Numbered from the stretch's first letter, positions 32,987 through 43,683 are shown. The stretch is DNA of 64,000 nucleotides from Emydura subglobosa (GCA_007922225.1 ML679995.1:5274689-5338688); one strand, 5' to 3'. The notes: generated from the letters alone by a model not told the origin. Program-made: numbers and translations.

Positions 32987-34379
32987 CCATAACTGAAGAC
33001 CAAAGAATGCAGAGACTTCAGATAAGCACTGAAGTGAAAAATGTCGATGTTCACCATTATTAGCTTATATATATGTATTAAAAGATGTTCAGATGCTATG
33101 ATAGATAGATATATAGATATTTAATACAACACCTTTTTAAAGGTAGCCACGTATTTATTTATTTTTACCCCAAAATAAAATTAAAAGAAAACCCCATTTC
33201 ATTTATTTTTAGCAGATTTCAGACAATGCTAGGGAGTTCTAATGCCCAAGACAGATCTTCCAGACAAACCAAATCCTAAATTCAACAATAGCAGCGGCAA
33301 CAAGGAAATCATCAGTTAAAACATTCACCCAACACAATAAATAAATAATACGTAACCAAATAAATGGATTTGATTAAAAAAAACCCCAAGCACAAATGAA
33401 ACATTTAAACAGGGAGGGACGCTTTAGTTCAGGAAGCTGAACAGAAAGATCATGTATAGAGCTGGGACTGGTGGAATGATGTGGGATCAAGGAGCAGCAC
33501 AGATGACACCTGACTTTTGAAGTCAATAACTAGGTACAGACTTAGCCCTGTAGACAATTACTAAGATAAGATGCAGTTTTACCAATTGTACATCTGTATG
33601 TCAAGCAGAACAAACGAAATCCTTGACAGGCTCTTATAGGATCCCAATCCAATTTAAAGTGCATGGTACAAGGATGAGCGTGGTAGTCACAGGTTAAGAT
33701 AAATCTCACCATTTTGCTGCAGTCTCTCAGCTAATTTATTCTGTCTTGTGGGGGGGGGGGGGAAGGAAAAGGAAAAGAAAAGAAAGGGTTTCCATGTGAG
33801 CTGCTTCAACTGTAAGCCCAGGCAGGCAGCCTTTAACAGAGGAAAGGATTCACTCCGCATTTCAGGGGGAGTTTTTAAGATCAAAATGGAATTTGACAGA
33901 ATGCTGAAGCATTGTTAATTTTCAATTAATTTCCACCAGCAACGTGATACCCAGACAGATCAAACTGTCTGAGCAAAGGGGTAGCCCACAGGTTAGAAGC
34001 ACTAGTCAATGAGCACAGGTCTCCATGAGACGAGCAGTGATGGCGAAGGCTGAGCAAGCCCATCGTGGGCCCTAAGCAGAAATATTTTTTGTCCTACCGG
34101 CACAAGACACAATGGAAAGTGAACAGGGGGTTCATCTCAGCTGCTCAGAGTCCTCAGCAATTGCTTAACCTGCTTCTGCCTAACGCCAGCTCTGATGATG
34201 AGGTCCTAAAAGTGGGTAGACAGCACAATCAGGGGGAAGCCAACTTCTCATTTCCTGCTGGTGCAAACCTGGAGATAATAGACCTGACTCCTCCCTCACA
34301 TATAGCAATGTGAAGCTGGAGAAACGCCACTGAATTCCAGTGGAGTTGCTCAGCTGCAAGTGGGAGGGCAACCAGGCCT
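32987..34379. other. no gene recognised; simple repeats
   Basis: GATAGATAGATATATAGATA lies at about 33098-33120. A G12-13 run at 33750-33762 is followed by an (A)nGG purine tract to 33787. 33890-33990 is repeat-free with GTTAATTTTCAATTAATTTC, possibly conserved. No exon. Confidence 0.45.
33750..33787. repeat. G homopolymer plus purine tract
   Basis: G12-13 followed by GGAAGGAAAAGGAAAAGAAA. Low-complexity purine DNA. Confidence 0.85.
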
Positions 34380-34480
34380 CATGTCAATGGAGTTAGTCCA
34401 GATTTACATGGATGTAAGTGAAAGAGGAGGAAATCCATTGAGTCTGCTTTTACCCTGACATGAGATCAGAATCTAGCCTG
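34380..34480. repeat. fold-back-type repeat (CAATGGAGTTAGTCCAGATT)
   Basis: TGTCAATGGAGTTAGTCCAG, ATTTACATGGATGTAAGTGA and TGAGATCAGAATCTAGCC match the reptilian repeat group with a TCAATGGAGTTACTCC core. Only one half is clear. 34325-34375 (GAATTCCAGTGGAGTTGCTC) may be the partner. Confidence 0.45.
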
Positions 34481-35158
34481 CTATAAGCCCCAGGCTCTGA
34501 TGCTTATGATCATTCCAGATGATGGAACCTAGTTCAAGCATCAGGGTTGTTAGTCCTCGTGTCTTTAACAAACACTAGCATGGGTGAGTCCATTCTGCCC
34601 CCACCTGTGATACGACTTGGGCATTAGTCTTTACTTAATCTTTGATACACCAGAGATGGATGCAAACCAGAACCCGGGACCCAAATATTCCAGAACTCTG
34701 GGGAAATTCAGATACAAGCCCATACTTTGTGACCCTGGCTCATTTTCCGTATAAACAATGGATGGGGGAACGTCACAAAGTTTAATGAAGTATTTGGAAA
34801 GCCACTGGGCCAAATCCTCTACTGGGGTAAATTAGAAATGGGATATCGGTTGGAGTGGCCCAGAATTCTGAAGTAGTGCAGAGAATCCTCTTTCTTAGTA
34901 GCCTGGCTGGTGCATCTTGTTCACATGCTTGGGGTCTAACTGATCTCCAGATTCAAGCTCAGAAAAGTATCCCCCCCCCGTGCAGAGTGGCAGGGACCTT
35001 GGAGGCTTTTTCTGTTCCTTTACAGTATAGGGCATGGGTCGCCTCTCGGGATCATCTGGGCATATCCTACCTATCAGTTCCCTGCCATCACAAAGGACTG
35101 ATGGACAGTTTGTTTTCCTGAGGACTAAAGCACTCTAGTTTAACTAAGTCTGTGAACT
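34481..35158. other. no gene recognised
   Basis: No gene or named repeat. Confidence 0.5.
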
Positions 35159-35159
35159 C

Positions 35160-35253
35160 AACATAGGGATATCTGGGTGAAATTTAAGGGCCTGTGATGT
35201 ATGGGATGTCAGACTAGATGATAGGATTGTCCCTTGTGGCCTTAAGTTCTACA
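35160..35253 (+). mobile_element. CR1 LINE 3' tail
   Basis: GGGCCTGTGATGTATGGGAT, GTCAGACTAGATGATAGGAT, TGTCCCTTGTGGCCTTAAGT and a terminal TTCTA. Chelonian-type CR1 end, 5'-truncated. Confidence 0.75.
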
Positions 35254-36424
35254 AAACAGATTATTTTCCCCCCCACTTCAATTTTCCAGGAAACGGGAGT
35301 CCCCTGTATTTTGTTGGGGACTAAAGACATCCCACTGCCTTTCATGGAGATAAAAGACACATCCCATTTAGCTGGTTCCAAATTCTAATGCGTCTTCCAT
35401 CTCAGAAATATTTTGGGCTGCCATCCCCCCATATATCATGCAGCCTTGGGGTTCATCATTCCTTTTGCTCATCTCTGCCCAGGAGCATAGGCAGACGTGG
35501 GAAAGGTTGGCTCAGAGGGACCGCCATGACTCTGGATAATCGTCAACCCACCATCCACTCTGCATCGGCCTTGGTTGCTCTGACTGCTCAGTTTTTGCAA
35601 TACCAAAAGCCCGTCATGTAGGTCGCCGGCATGCTGCACTAATGAATGACAGAGAGGTCCAAGCCGCCATGCTGCCAGACCCCAGTCATTGCAGGCACCA
35701 TCGGCTCCCACAGCACAGAGCAGCGTGCTGGCATTGGCGGCCCGGGTGCCAAATGTTGGAACCTCGCTTTAATGTTTAATTTCATGTTTAATTTTTAAAA
35801 TTTGATTTGATCATTACCATAAACATTAAACAATATTTCCTGTTTAAATATGAATGGGCTGCATTATTTGATTGAAATGAATGTTCAGATGGCTAATGCG
35901 TTTTATTACAGTCATAGAATTTTACTGTTATTTCCCTTCCAGCTGCTGCTGTTTCAGGGAGCTCGGAGGGGTTGAGTTTCTAATAGTCCGGGACCCATCC
36001 AATGGCCTGGAGAAGGAAACAAGACACCAAGGGGAGCCCTTCCCCACTTGGGGACGCTGCCGCTGGTCACAGTCGGCATGATTTTATAACACTGAGCAGT
36101 GGCTGTCATGGTTCAGTGGCCAGACAGGAGCTCAGGAAGGCCCTTCACGCTGATCCCCACCCTGTCATCCCTCTTTCACTGTCAAAATGTCAACGCCCAG
36201 CTGTGACCGACTAGTCCATCGTGCCAGCTCTTATCACTCACTCGTTAAATTTACAAATGAGCTCATTTGTGCCTTCTCCCCCGCACTTGTGAAGAATGCC
36301 CTGTGAACATCCACAAAGCTCCCTCATTTTCCTCCTTTGCCATGATGCCTACATGAAACATGACCATGGTTTAGCGGATGATGTAGTGAGACCACTGCTG
36401 AACTGGCTCATTGCTTCCTTGCAC
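35254..36424. other. no gene recognised; one candidate conserved block
   Basis: 35450-35760 is moderately G+C-rich with opposed open frames lacking motifs. 35755-35930 is AT-rich and repeat-free (own entry). 35950-36300 shows nothing recognised. Confidence 0.45.
35755..35930. promoter_or_regulatory. candidate conserved non-coding block
   Basis: TAATGTTTAATTTCATGTTT, TTTGATTTGATCATTACCAT, AAACATTAAACAATATTTCC and GCATTATTTGATTGAAATGA: a dense series of TAAT, TTGAT and AACAAT words (homeodomain, TALE, SOX types) without repeat signature. Inference only. Confidence 0.28.
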
Positions 36425-36590
36425 TCCCCCATCTGTCTGTATCCATGTGAGGTCTCTTGTCTGATAGGTAGATTGTGAGTTCTCGCTCTGAGGCAGGGCT
36501 GTCTTTTGGTTGTGGTTGTACAGCGCCTGGCACCATGAGCTCCTCGTCCATGACTAGGGCCCAAGGCGCTGTGGCAGTAAAAATAAACAC
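36425..36590 (+). repeat. MIR/L2-like tail
   Basis: CTCCCCCATCTGTCTGTATC, CTTGTCTGATAGGTAGATTG, TGAGTTCTCGCTCTGAGGCA, GGGCTGTCTTTTGGTTG, GTACAGCGCCTGGCACCATG and GACTAGGGCCCAAGGCGCTG, ending AAAAATAAA. Same tail unit as 3665 and 54170. Confidence 0.6.
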
Positions 36591-36789
36591 GAGCCTATTA
36601 GATACATACAGATTGGCCGTTTTGGGAGGATGGTGAGCGAAGGTATTACAAACCAAGAGCTGCTCTTCCTGAGGACACAGTTAGCATATACCAATGCTGT
36701 CAGGGGGAAGGTGTATTCTTGGCTAGCCCGCTCTGTGATAATGTGCCTTAGATAGCCTTTTTTATCAGCAGGTCTCACAGCACTTCAGA

Positions 36790-37025
36790 CAGGCCATTGG
36801 GCATAATTCTCCATGTTTTACAGAGGGGATAACCAAGGCACGGAGGATCTCTGCAGTTTCCTGTTGAAGTCAACGGGAGTCCTGCCATTGTCTTCAAGAG
36901 CGGCAGAATTGGGTTCTCAGTGGCTTGCCCACAGTTGCACAACGAGTTGGTGACAGAATCAAGACTGGAACTTTGATCTCCAGGCTCCCATCCCCATACT
37001 CAGTCCACTACCCCACAGAGGTCTG
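36790..37025 (-). repeat. MIR SINE, antisense, with internal fold-back insert
   Basis: The left half (CATGTTTTACAGAGGGGATA, CCAAGGCACGGAG) and right half (GTGGCTTGCCCACAGTTGCA, GATCTCCAGGCTCCCATCCC, CAGTCCACTACCCCACA) are consecutive parts of an antisense MIR. About 65 foreign bases separate them (36852-36917). Confidence 0.65.
36852..36917. repeat. fold-back repeat inserted in MIR
   Basis: CTGCAGTTTCCTGTTGAAGT, CAACGGGAGTCCTGCCATTG and TCTTCAAGAGCGGCAG fit the GAAGTCAATGGGAG fold-back family. The segment interrupts the MIR exactly between its GGCACGGAG and GTGGCTTGCCCA blocks. No target duplication is visible. Confidence 0.45.
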
Positions 37026-37254
37026 GTTAGCTGAGCCCCTCAGTGGCTGTGCTAAGTTTCCCTCAGGAAATCTGGACCATCTACAGGTTTTCAAGCTGGC
37101 ATTTTGCACCCGCTTTCCTGCGATGGCATCTTGTCTAGCACTATGCTGAGGCCTTGTAAAATGCATCTACAGTCTTCTTTTTAATGCCCAAAGATGGAAA
37201 TGAATGAGGTTCATGGTGGGGAGAGGGCTGGGGCGTGGGAGAGAGTTGTTGATG

Positions 37255-37566
37255 TGAATCATAGCCATCAGAGATGGAGAAGACCTGTTAGGATATTCAA
37301 TCCTCTCCCTGCCAAGGTAGGATTGTTCCCTACTGAGCATTCATAAGGATTTTGTCCATTCTCATTTTAAGTAATTCAAATAATGTAGTTACTGCCACTT
37401 CCCTTGGGATACTTTTCCACAGTCTGATAGATTTCACCATTAGGACATTATTCCCAATATCCCGGCCTAAATTTCTCTTTGCTTGATTTCAACCACATGA
37501 TAGGGCTTCTACCACTTCCCTTGGGAGACTAATTACACAGCCTACCAGAGCTCCTCATTACAAAAA
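37255..37566 (-). mobile_element. CR1 LINE 3' fragment, antisense
   Basis: CAGAGATGGAGAAGACCTGT, GCCAAGGTAGGATTGTTCCC, CCACTTCCCTTGGGATACTT, CCACAGTCTGATAGATTTCA and CCGGCCTAAATTTCTCTTTG match the antisense 3' region of a CR1 subfamily distinct from that at 39945. A partial duplicate of CTACCACTTCCCTTGGGAGA at 37510 suggests rearrangement at the right end. Confidence 0.75.
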
Positions 37567-39040
37567 TCTGAGCACACACATATGTCCTGGCCCACTGGTA
37601 TTTGCCAGCCACGAACATCAGGTATTTCTTAAAGCAAATGCAGAAGAAAGGCAGATGTTGAATCTGGGACGGAATGGTCCTTTCATGCTACTGTATTCTT
37701 CTAAGGGAGTGTGTGATAAAATCTGACCTAAACAAAAACCCAAGTTGAGGCTTTGCAAGAGTTTAGACAAGGACCCAAAATCTCAGCTTCGGCTTGTTTA
37801 ACCACAACATCCACTCACCCTCCTGTCTGCCTCTGCGGACAAAATACATAATGCTCTGTATAAATAGATTTTATTGCTAGGTGGGGATGGTTGCATTACT
37901 TCTGAAAGGTGCAGCCATGAGTGCAGGTCATCTCTGATGCATTGATAAAGCTTACTCACCAAATCCTCACCCATTCTCTCTCTCTTATAAACGGATATAT
38001 ACAGTTAGCACTTACATAGCACTCTACATCTATATAGCACTATGCAGACATTAACAGGATTGATGTAGTGTATGTAAACTGATGCTTGGAATACATAGTC
38101 CACTCAGACACTGTCAGGCTGAGAATTCAGAGCACTACAAGAAACAAAGCAACTCTTTTCTTAAGGCATTTACTTGATTCCTCAGTGGACCCCACTCGAA
38201 ATACCTGAGATAGCAGTTAGTTTGTATTATCCGGTAAGCACTCAATGAGTCAAGATTATATATAGAAATAGGATTATGTTAAAGGAAAACAATCCTGCTT
38301 GCATTCTGAAACTACCTTCTCCTTAATCTCAATAGTAGCAGTTGAAAAAAGAACTGACTTCCACGCCGCCCCCGTTTTTCTTTTTTCCTCCCCGTGTCTC
38401 TTACAAAGATTTTAATGGAAAGACATTCAAATTGTAACACTCAGCAGCCCATGAGAATCAATTATTATTTTTTTTTCAGTTGCTGGTTACCATGTTATTT
38501 TGTATAATTTTTTTATGCCTGGCATCTAAATTAGCTCTCACGAAAGCAATTGTGTGCACGTCTTTAAATAAAAAGCCCCCCACACCCCAGCCCCAACCTT
38601 GAAAAAACATTCAGCTAATTCATCTGCCCAGAAAATCCTTGTGTGTGGCGGATAAGATAGGTTTGATGGCAGGTGATCAGGGGTCAGGGTTTTGCACACA
38701 CTCTGAAAGGGTTTTGATGATTGCAATTACTCGCCCACGCTTTGACACAGCACACAATAAAGCACTACAATTAGACAACCATTATTCCTAACTGCTGATA
38801 TCAACGATGTCCATAAAAATGCAGCTCACTTTGTCTTTGCATTATTCATGCTTAGGATACATGGGAGGGGGCTAGAAAAAAAGAGGTTGGTATTTGTCTT
38901 AATGGTGTTGTATAAATTATATATCCGTCCACCAATCTATACATGTACACACATATGCACACCCTCTTTCTCTCTGTACACACACACACGACTTGATCCT
39001 TTGGCATGCAAATGTGTTGTGTCCTATCTATAAGTGCAAA
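37567..39040. other. no gene recognised; one candidate conserved block
   Basis: No exon. 38340-38570 is AT-rich with T runs. 38700-38860 is listed separately. (AC)n lies near 38975-38990. Confidence 0.45.
38700..38860. promoter_or_regulatory. candidate conserved non-coding block
   Basis: TTTGATGATTGCAATTACTC, GCACACAATAAAGCACTACA, ATTAGACAACCATTATTCC and TTGCATTATTCATGC: repeat-free, with several ATTA, ATTGCAAT and ACAAT words. Inference from composition only. Confidence 0.28.
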
Positions 39041-39112
39041 GGTCCTGATCCAAAGGTGAATGAAGTCAATGGAATGAATCCCATTGACTTGACTGGGCTT
39101 TGGATCAGGCCC
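39041..39112. repeat. compact fold-back repeat, well preserved
   Basis: GGTCCTGATCCAAAG at the left pairs with CTTTGGATCAGGCC at the right, and AGTCAATGG pairs with CCATTGACT in the centre. It is a nearly complete 72-base palindrome and the clearest member of its family here. Confidence 0.7.
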
Positions 39113-39626
39113 AATCGGAATGGAGAGAGGACGGGGGTACAGTGAAAGCAGGTGCTTGATGTAGTACAGTTAGCACATGTTTCTTCAGATGACCCCCTCC
39201 TCTGCCTGGATTGCACCTCCCCTTCACCCTGTGCTCTTATGTGGAAGGGAGTAGGTGACCAAGGGTCTCACGATTTACACCTCTCCAAGTACAAGGTTCT
39301 GCCCCATACTTCAGTTCCCTTTTGACCTCCATTTACAGAAGGAGTTGTAGAATGCAGACATACCTTCATATATAGTATGTACATGGAAATAGATACATCT
39401 TTTGTTTTCCCTGAATGCAGAGATCCATTATAACTCCAAGACAAGTGCAATCCCTCAGTCATTTACACCAAAGATACTCTTACCCTGTATCCCACAAAGG
39501 CAGCTGAGAAGAGATATCTTGGTCTTGTTCTCTTGGGCCCCTGGGTCCTTTGTGAATAAGTGGGGCTATTCTTTGGAAAGGTCTTAATCTCCATGACTGC
39601 CAATCTGACACTTTTCACTAGCGTTA
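39113..39626. other. no gene recognised
   Basis: Nothing recognised between the two fold-back repeats. Confidence 0.5.
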
Positions 39627-39715
39627 AGGCCCAGATACACACAGGTATTTAGGCTCCTATCTTTCATTGAAATCAAGGGAAATGAGCAGCCTAAATACTT
39701 TTGTGGATCTAGGCC
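39627..39715. repeat. fold-back repeat (AGGTATTTAGGCTCCTA)
   Basis: AGGCCCAGATACACACAGGT followed by ATTTAGGCTCC at the left pairs with GCCTAAATACTTTTGTGGAT and CTAGGCCT at the right. The centre is TTCATTGAAATCAAGGGAAA. A nearly perfect hairpin of about 89 bases. Confidence 0.7.
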
Positions 39716-40329
39716 TAATTTCTCATTGACATAACTCACACCTGCCCACTAACCACAACCCAGTGCTGTCTAATGCCCTTTCTAAACCAGAAACACCACG
39801 ATTATCAAAGAAGGCCTGATACAATATTCACTGAAGCCTAGGGGAGACTTTCCCATGCAGTTAGATTTGTTTTATTCCCCAGTAAGATGTAGTAAAGGGA
39901 ACTCCCAACAAATGTCACCCAAGAGAGCCTTCCATGGCTCATACATTCATAGGCTCCAAGGCCAGAAGGGACCATTTGTGATCATCTGTTCGACCTCCAG
40001 TGTGACACAGACCATAGAGAGTCCCCAAACTAATTCTTAGAGCGGATCTTTAAAAAAAAAAATCTAACATTGATTTAAAAATTGTCAGTGATGAAGAACC
40101 CACCACAACCTTTGGTAAATTGTTCCAATGGTTAATTATTCTCATCATTAAAAATTTACACCGTATTTTCAGTCTCAATTTGTCTAGCTTCAACTTCCAG
40201 CAATTGGATCATGTTATACCTTTTATATTTCTACCATATTATTCCTGCTAGACTGAAAAGCCCTTTATTAAATATTATTCCCTGTGTAGATATTTAGAGA
40301 CTGTAATCAAGTCACTTCTTAACTTTAGA

Positions 40330-41501
40330 AGATTAGAATCATAGACTTCGAAGGGACAGCAAAGGCCATCTAGTCTAACCCCCTGCCAAGATGAAGGCTT
40401 TGTGGTGTCTAAGCCATCCAAGACAGATGCCTATCCAGCCTCCTTTTGAAAACCTCCAGTAAAGATGCTTTCACAACTTCCCTAGATAGTCTGTTCCATT
40501 GTCCTACTGTTCTCACAGTTAGGACGTGTTTCCTGAGATTTAAGCTACATCTGCTATGCTGTAGTTTGAACCCATCGCCTCTTGTCCTGCCGTCCGGGGG
40601 AAAAGAGAACTTTTCTCCATCTTTTTTATGGCAGCCGTTCAAGTATTTGAAAACCGCTATCATAGCCCCCCTTAATCTCCTCTTTTCCAAACTAAACATA
40701 CTCAGTTCCTTCAGCCTTTGCTCATATGGCTTGCATGCCATCCCTTTGGTTATCTTTATCACTTGCCTCTGGATCCTTTCCAGTTTCTCTACATCCTTTC
40801 TATACATTGGTGACCAAAGCTGGACACAGTACTCCAGATGAAGCCTAACACGTGCTGAGTAGATCGGTACTATCACCTCCCGTGACTTACATGCTATGCC
40901 TCTGTTGATGCAACCTACAATTGCATTTGCGTTTTTTGCAACAGCATCACATTGCTGACTCATGCTAAGGTTGTGATCCACCACAACTCCCAGATCCTTC
41001 TTAGCAGTGCTTCTGACAAGACACTATCCCCCTATTTTGTATTTGTGCATTTGGTTTTCCTTCCCTAAGCGTAGCACCTTACATTTGTCTTTCATTTTGT
41101 TGTCTATAGCCCGATACCGCAAATGCCTTTGAATTTTAGCTTTATCCTCCAAAGTGCTGGCAACCCCCTCCTAGCTTTGCGTCATCTGCAGATTTGATTA
41201 GTACGCTGCCTATGTCTACATCCAGGTCATTAATAAAGATGTGAAACAATACTGGACCCAGAACAGATCCCTATGGAGCCCCACTTGAAACCTCCCTCAA
41301 ATCCGACATCATTCCATTAATAGTTATACGCTTTGTTTGCGGTTGTTGAACCAATGATGTACCCATTTAATGGTCGTTCTGTCAAGCCCGCATTTCTCCC
41401 GCTTACTTATCAGAATGTCACGTGGGACTGTGTCAAAAGCCTTGCTGAAGTCCAGATATACTGTGTTCATGGCATTCCGCCATCCACCAAACCAGTTACC
41501 G
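40330..41501 (-). mobile_element. younger CR1 LINE nested in the older one
   Basis: The 3' end lies at the left (TAGAATCATAGACTTCGAAG, CCATCTAGTCTAACCCCCTG) and the element runs leftward in sense. It covers about 1.17 kb: 3' UTR, ORF2 C terminus and reverse-transcriptase motifs. In minus-strand reading, DFSKAFDTVP lies near 41424-41456 and SADDAKLGG (the catalytic DD block) near 41167-41194. An in-frame TAG near 41271 and frameshifts near the catalytic block show it is dead. It is 5'-truncated at 41501. Confidence 0.88.
40409..40984 (-). pseudogene. CR1 ORF2 C-terminal fragment, 191 codons open
   Basis: The longest protein-like frame in the window. From the C-terminal side of CR1 reverse transcriptase it keeps SMSQQCDAVAKNANAIVG, the LEYCVQLWSP block, DVEKLERIQRQVIKITKG, the SLEKRRLRGAMI block and WNRLSREVV before the natural stop at 40409. 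The first Met is internal and not a real start. The upstream part of ORF2 in the same element has stops and frame changes, and the endonuclease domain is missing, so no active protein can be made. Role in life of the family: target-primed reverse transcription. Confidence 0.9.
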
Positions 41502-41865
41502 TCTCTTTGTTTAGCTCAATAAATCAAGCTCTTTGAGTCTATCACTGTAAGGTAGGTTTTCTTATGCTTTATTCATTCCCGTGGCACTTCGCTCACCCCT
41601 CTCCAAATTACCACCATCGTTCTTGAATTGTGGGCACAAGAACTGGACCCAGGATTCCAGCAACGGCTGCACCAGTAACAAATAAAGAGGTAAAATAACC
41701 TCTCTACACCTACTCGAGATTCCCCTCTTTATGCATCCCAGGATGCATTTAGGTCTTTTGGCCACAGCATCACCTGGGGAACTCACGTTCAGCTGGTGTC
41801 TGGATGCTGTTGCCTGTGCAGGCACTTGTAGGGCAGAGGCCTAGGAAAAACAGGAATCCTTGATT

Positions 41866-41970
41866 TCAGCCCTGATCCTGAGAACACTTAAGTATATGTG
41901 TAACAATACTCACTGTTGACCTCAGTGGGACTGCTTGTGTGAGTAAATTTACACAGGTGAGTAAAGTTAT
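41866..41970. repeat. fold-back-type repeat (GATCCTGAGAACACTTAAGT)
   Basis: CCCTGATCCTGAGAACACTT, TGACCTCAGTGGGACTGCTT and GTGTGAGTAAATTTACACAG follow a reptilian repeat with the theme ACTTAAGTA...GTGGGACT. The arms are weak. Confidence 0.4.
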
Positions 41971-43495
41971 ACAGTAAATGTTTGTAGAATCAACAGCAAC
42001 TTTCTCCAAATTTTGCAATGACGCTTTTATGACACTAGGCTACTATTTTATCTTCAAGCTAAGCGGAACCCACTGTGGTGACATTGTTCATGAACATTTG
42101 GCATGAGACCTGTCATCCCTTTACAGACAGTGAGTAAATAAGAAAATACAACATACGAATAATAAACCTCTCCTATGGACTGCATCATTGTTAATGAAGC
42201 ATATAATCAATAGGCCATTGTTTGAAAGTGTTGCTTGCTTCTTAATGGCATCGAGTGTCCTAATGGAGATGGGCTGGGCTGGGCTGGGAAATTAGGTCCA
42301 AAGAGATGATACTAGAGTGAGGTGGGGGTAAACCTGCTGAGATGGAGGCAGAGGCTGAAGAACAGCCGCTGTTAGAAAAATTTCAAATCCTTAGTTTTTT
42401 GTGTTCTACCCATCCATCCAGTGAATGTCTTTCTGTCTACCTCTTGTCAGACCTCGTTCAACAGAGCCAGCCCACTGCACAGATTTCCTACATCACACAC
42501 ATATGGCCTGAGTCACAGCAGTTCCTTGTTGTTCGTCTCTGGGGCTTGCTTTTGGAAAGCTGAAGTTGCTAATAATGTGTCCGGCTTTTCCCGGCTTTCG
42601 GCGTGGTCACGTCGGCAGCACATGACTGGGTTTGCCACAGGTTGTAAACGTCAATGTGTGTCAAAGATGAGCCATGTGTTCCCAAGAAGAAGCAGGGGCC
42701 ATCTGCATTCTTGCCACGCTTTCTACTTTGCAACTCAGAGGCAACCAATTAAAGTTAGTTGGAAAAACTGAACCACTTTTGTTTCAGCTTGTCCCACAAT
42801 GAATTTTGTTTTTCTCATTTTTTGGTTTGGCCACTGAACCAAAAAATCCTTTATCCACACAGCTCTAATTACAATACCGTCCAGAGGCCCCAGTCGGGAT
42901 CAGGCCTACTATGTATGTGCACCACTCTACTGCACAGAATCCAAATTGCTCACCTGTGTGTGTCATGGGATCTATATTGTTATTGTCCAATGGAGATTTC
43001 CCATAAGCTCAAGTGTGCTGTGCTGTGTGGGTGGGAGGGTTAGGTTTCTCTTCCAGCTGTTGCTGTGAAATTCAAAGTAGAATGGCCTGTGGCATAGCAA
43101 CAACTACGAGATCCTCGATGGTCACTGATTAATTATTGTATGTTTTTTCTGTGAGTGCAGTGGGGATAAGAATGTAGGTCTGTGTGTGTCTCTTTGAACT
43201 AAACAGGTCAATTTTCCATTAAGCTGAAATCTAGGCTCTGCTATCAATCTGCTCACAAATAAATCTTCACCTTTAATGCTGCTCTGACATGCTTTGAAAA
43301 ATGCACTGGCGTTGCAGCTCCTGGAAGGAAGCAAGCGCATCTTTATGGGTCAGTCTGTGCATGGAAACACCTGTGTGTCCGCAAATGTGGGGCTGTGAGC
43401 AACGGCCTCGCTCGGTGCATTAGCCTGCTTCTGCTCACAGGTCACTGTGCCTGTGTCTCCCAGTCAGATGGTGTATTTCTCAAACCCACCTCGCA
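41971..43495. other. no gene recognised; small repeats
   Basis: (GGGCT)n lies at 42271-42288. 42745-42866 is AT-rich and resembles the hAT-like interiors (AGTTGGAAAAACTG ... CACAGCTCTAA), but no target duplication was found. No exon recognised. Confidence 0.45.
42271..42288. repeat. (GGGCT)n minisatellite-like run
   Basis: Three tandem GGGCT units and a partial one. Confidence 0.8.
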
Positions 43496-43630
43496 GGGTC
43501 CTAGAGCCCGGGCTCGAGCCTGGAAGTCTCCGCTGCCACGAAACAGCCCTGCAGTCTGGGCCCCATGAGGCTAAATCAGCTGGCATGGGCCAGCCTCAGG
43601 TTTTTAATTGTAGTGTAGACATACTCTTTG
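43496..43630. mobile_element. MITE end, Harbinger-like (GTAGTGTAGACATAC)
   Basis: GGGTCCTAGAGCCCGGGCTC, CACGAAACAGCCCTGCAGTC, AAATCAGCTGGCATGGGCCA, TTTTTAATTGTAGTGTAGAC and ATACTCTTTG. Its right end resembles that of the 21486 element (GTGAAGACATACCCTTA). The left terminus is not clear. Confidence 0.5.
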
Positions 43631-43683
43631 ACTCCCCTGGGCTTAATCTCAATTTCCTACAGTTTATAGCCTTTGACCCCTGC

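Larger units (their letters stand above)
39945..41800 (-). mobile_element. older CR1 LINE, antisense, split by a younger CR1
   Basis: The left part 39945-40329 is the 3' UTR and end of ORF2 in antisense (TCCAAGGCCAGAAGGGACCA, TTGATTTAAAAATTGTCAGT, AAATTGTTCCAATGGTTAAT, CTGTAATCAAGTCACTTCTT). The right part 41502-41800 continues exactly where it stops (TCTCTTTGTTTAGCTCAATA, CTTTGAGTCTATCACTGTAA, CTTGAATTGTGGGCAC, TCTCTACACCTACTCGAGAT, TTGGCCACAGCATCACC). The gap between holds a second CR1. Confidence 0.85.

Noticed and set aside
42745..42866. Additional hAT-like element (AGTTGGAAAAACTG to CACAGCTCTAA)
   Set aside because: Interior looks similar but ends match poorly and no 8-bp duplication was found.
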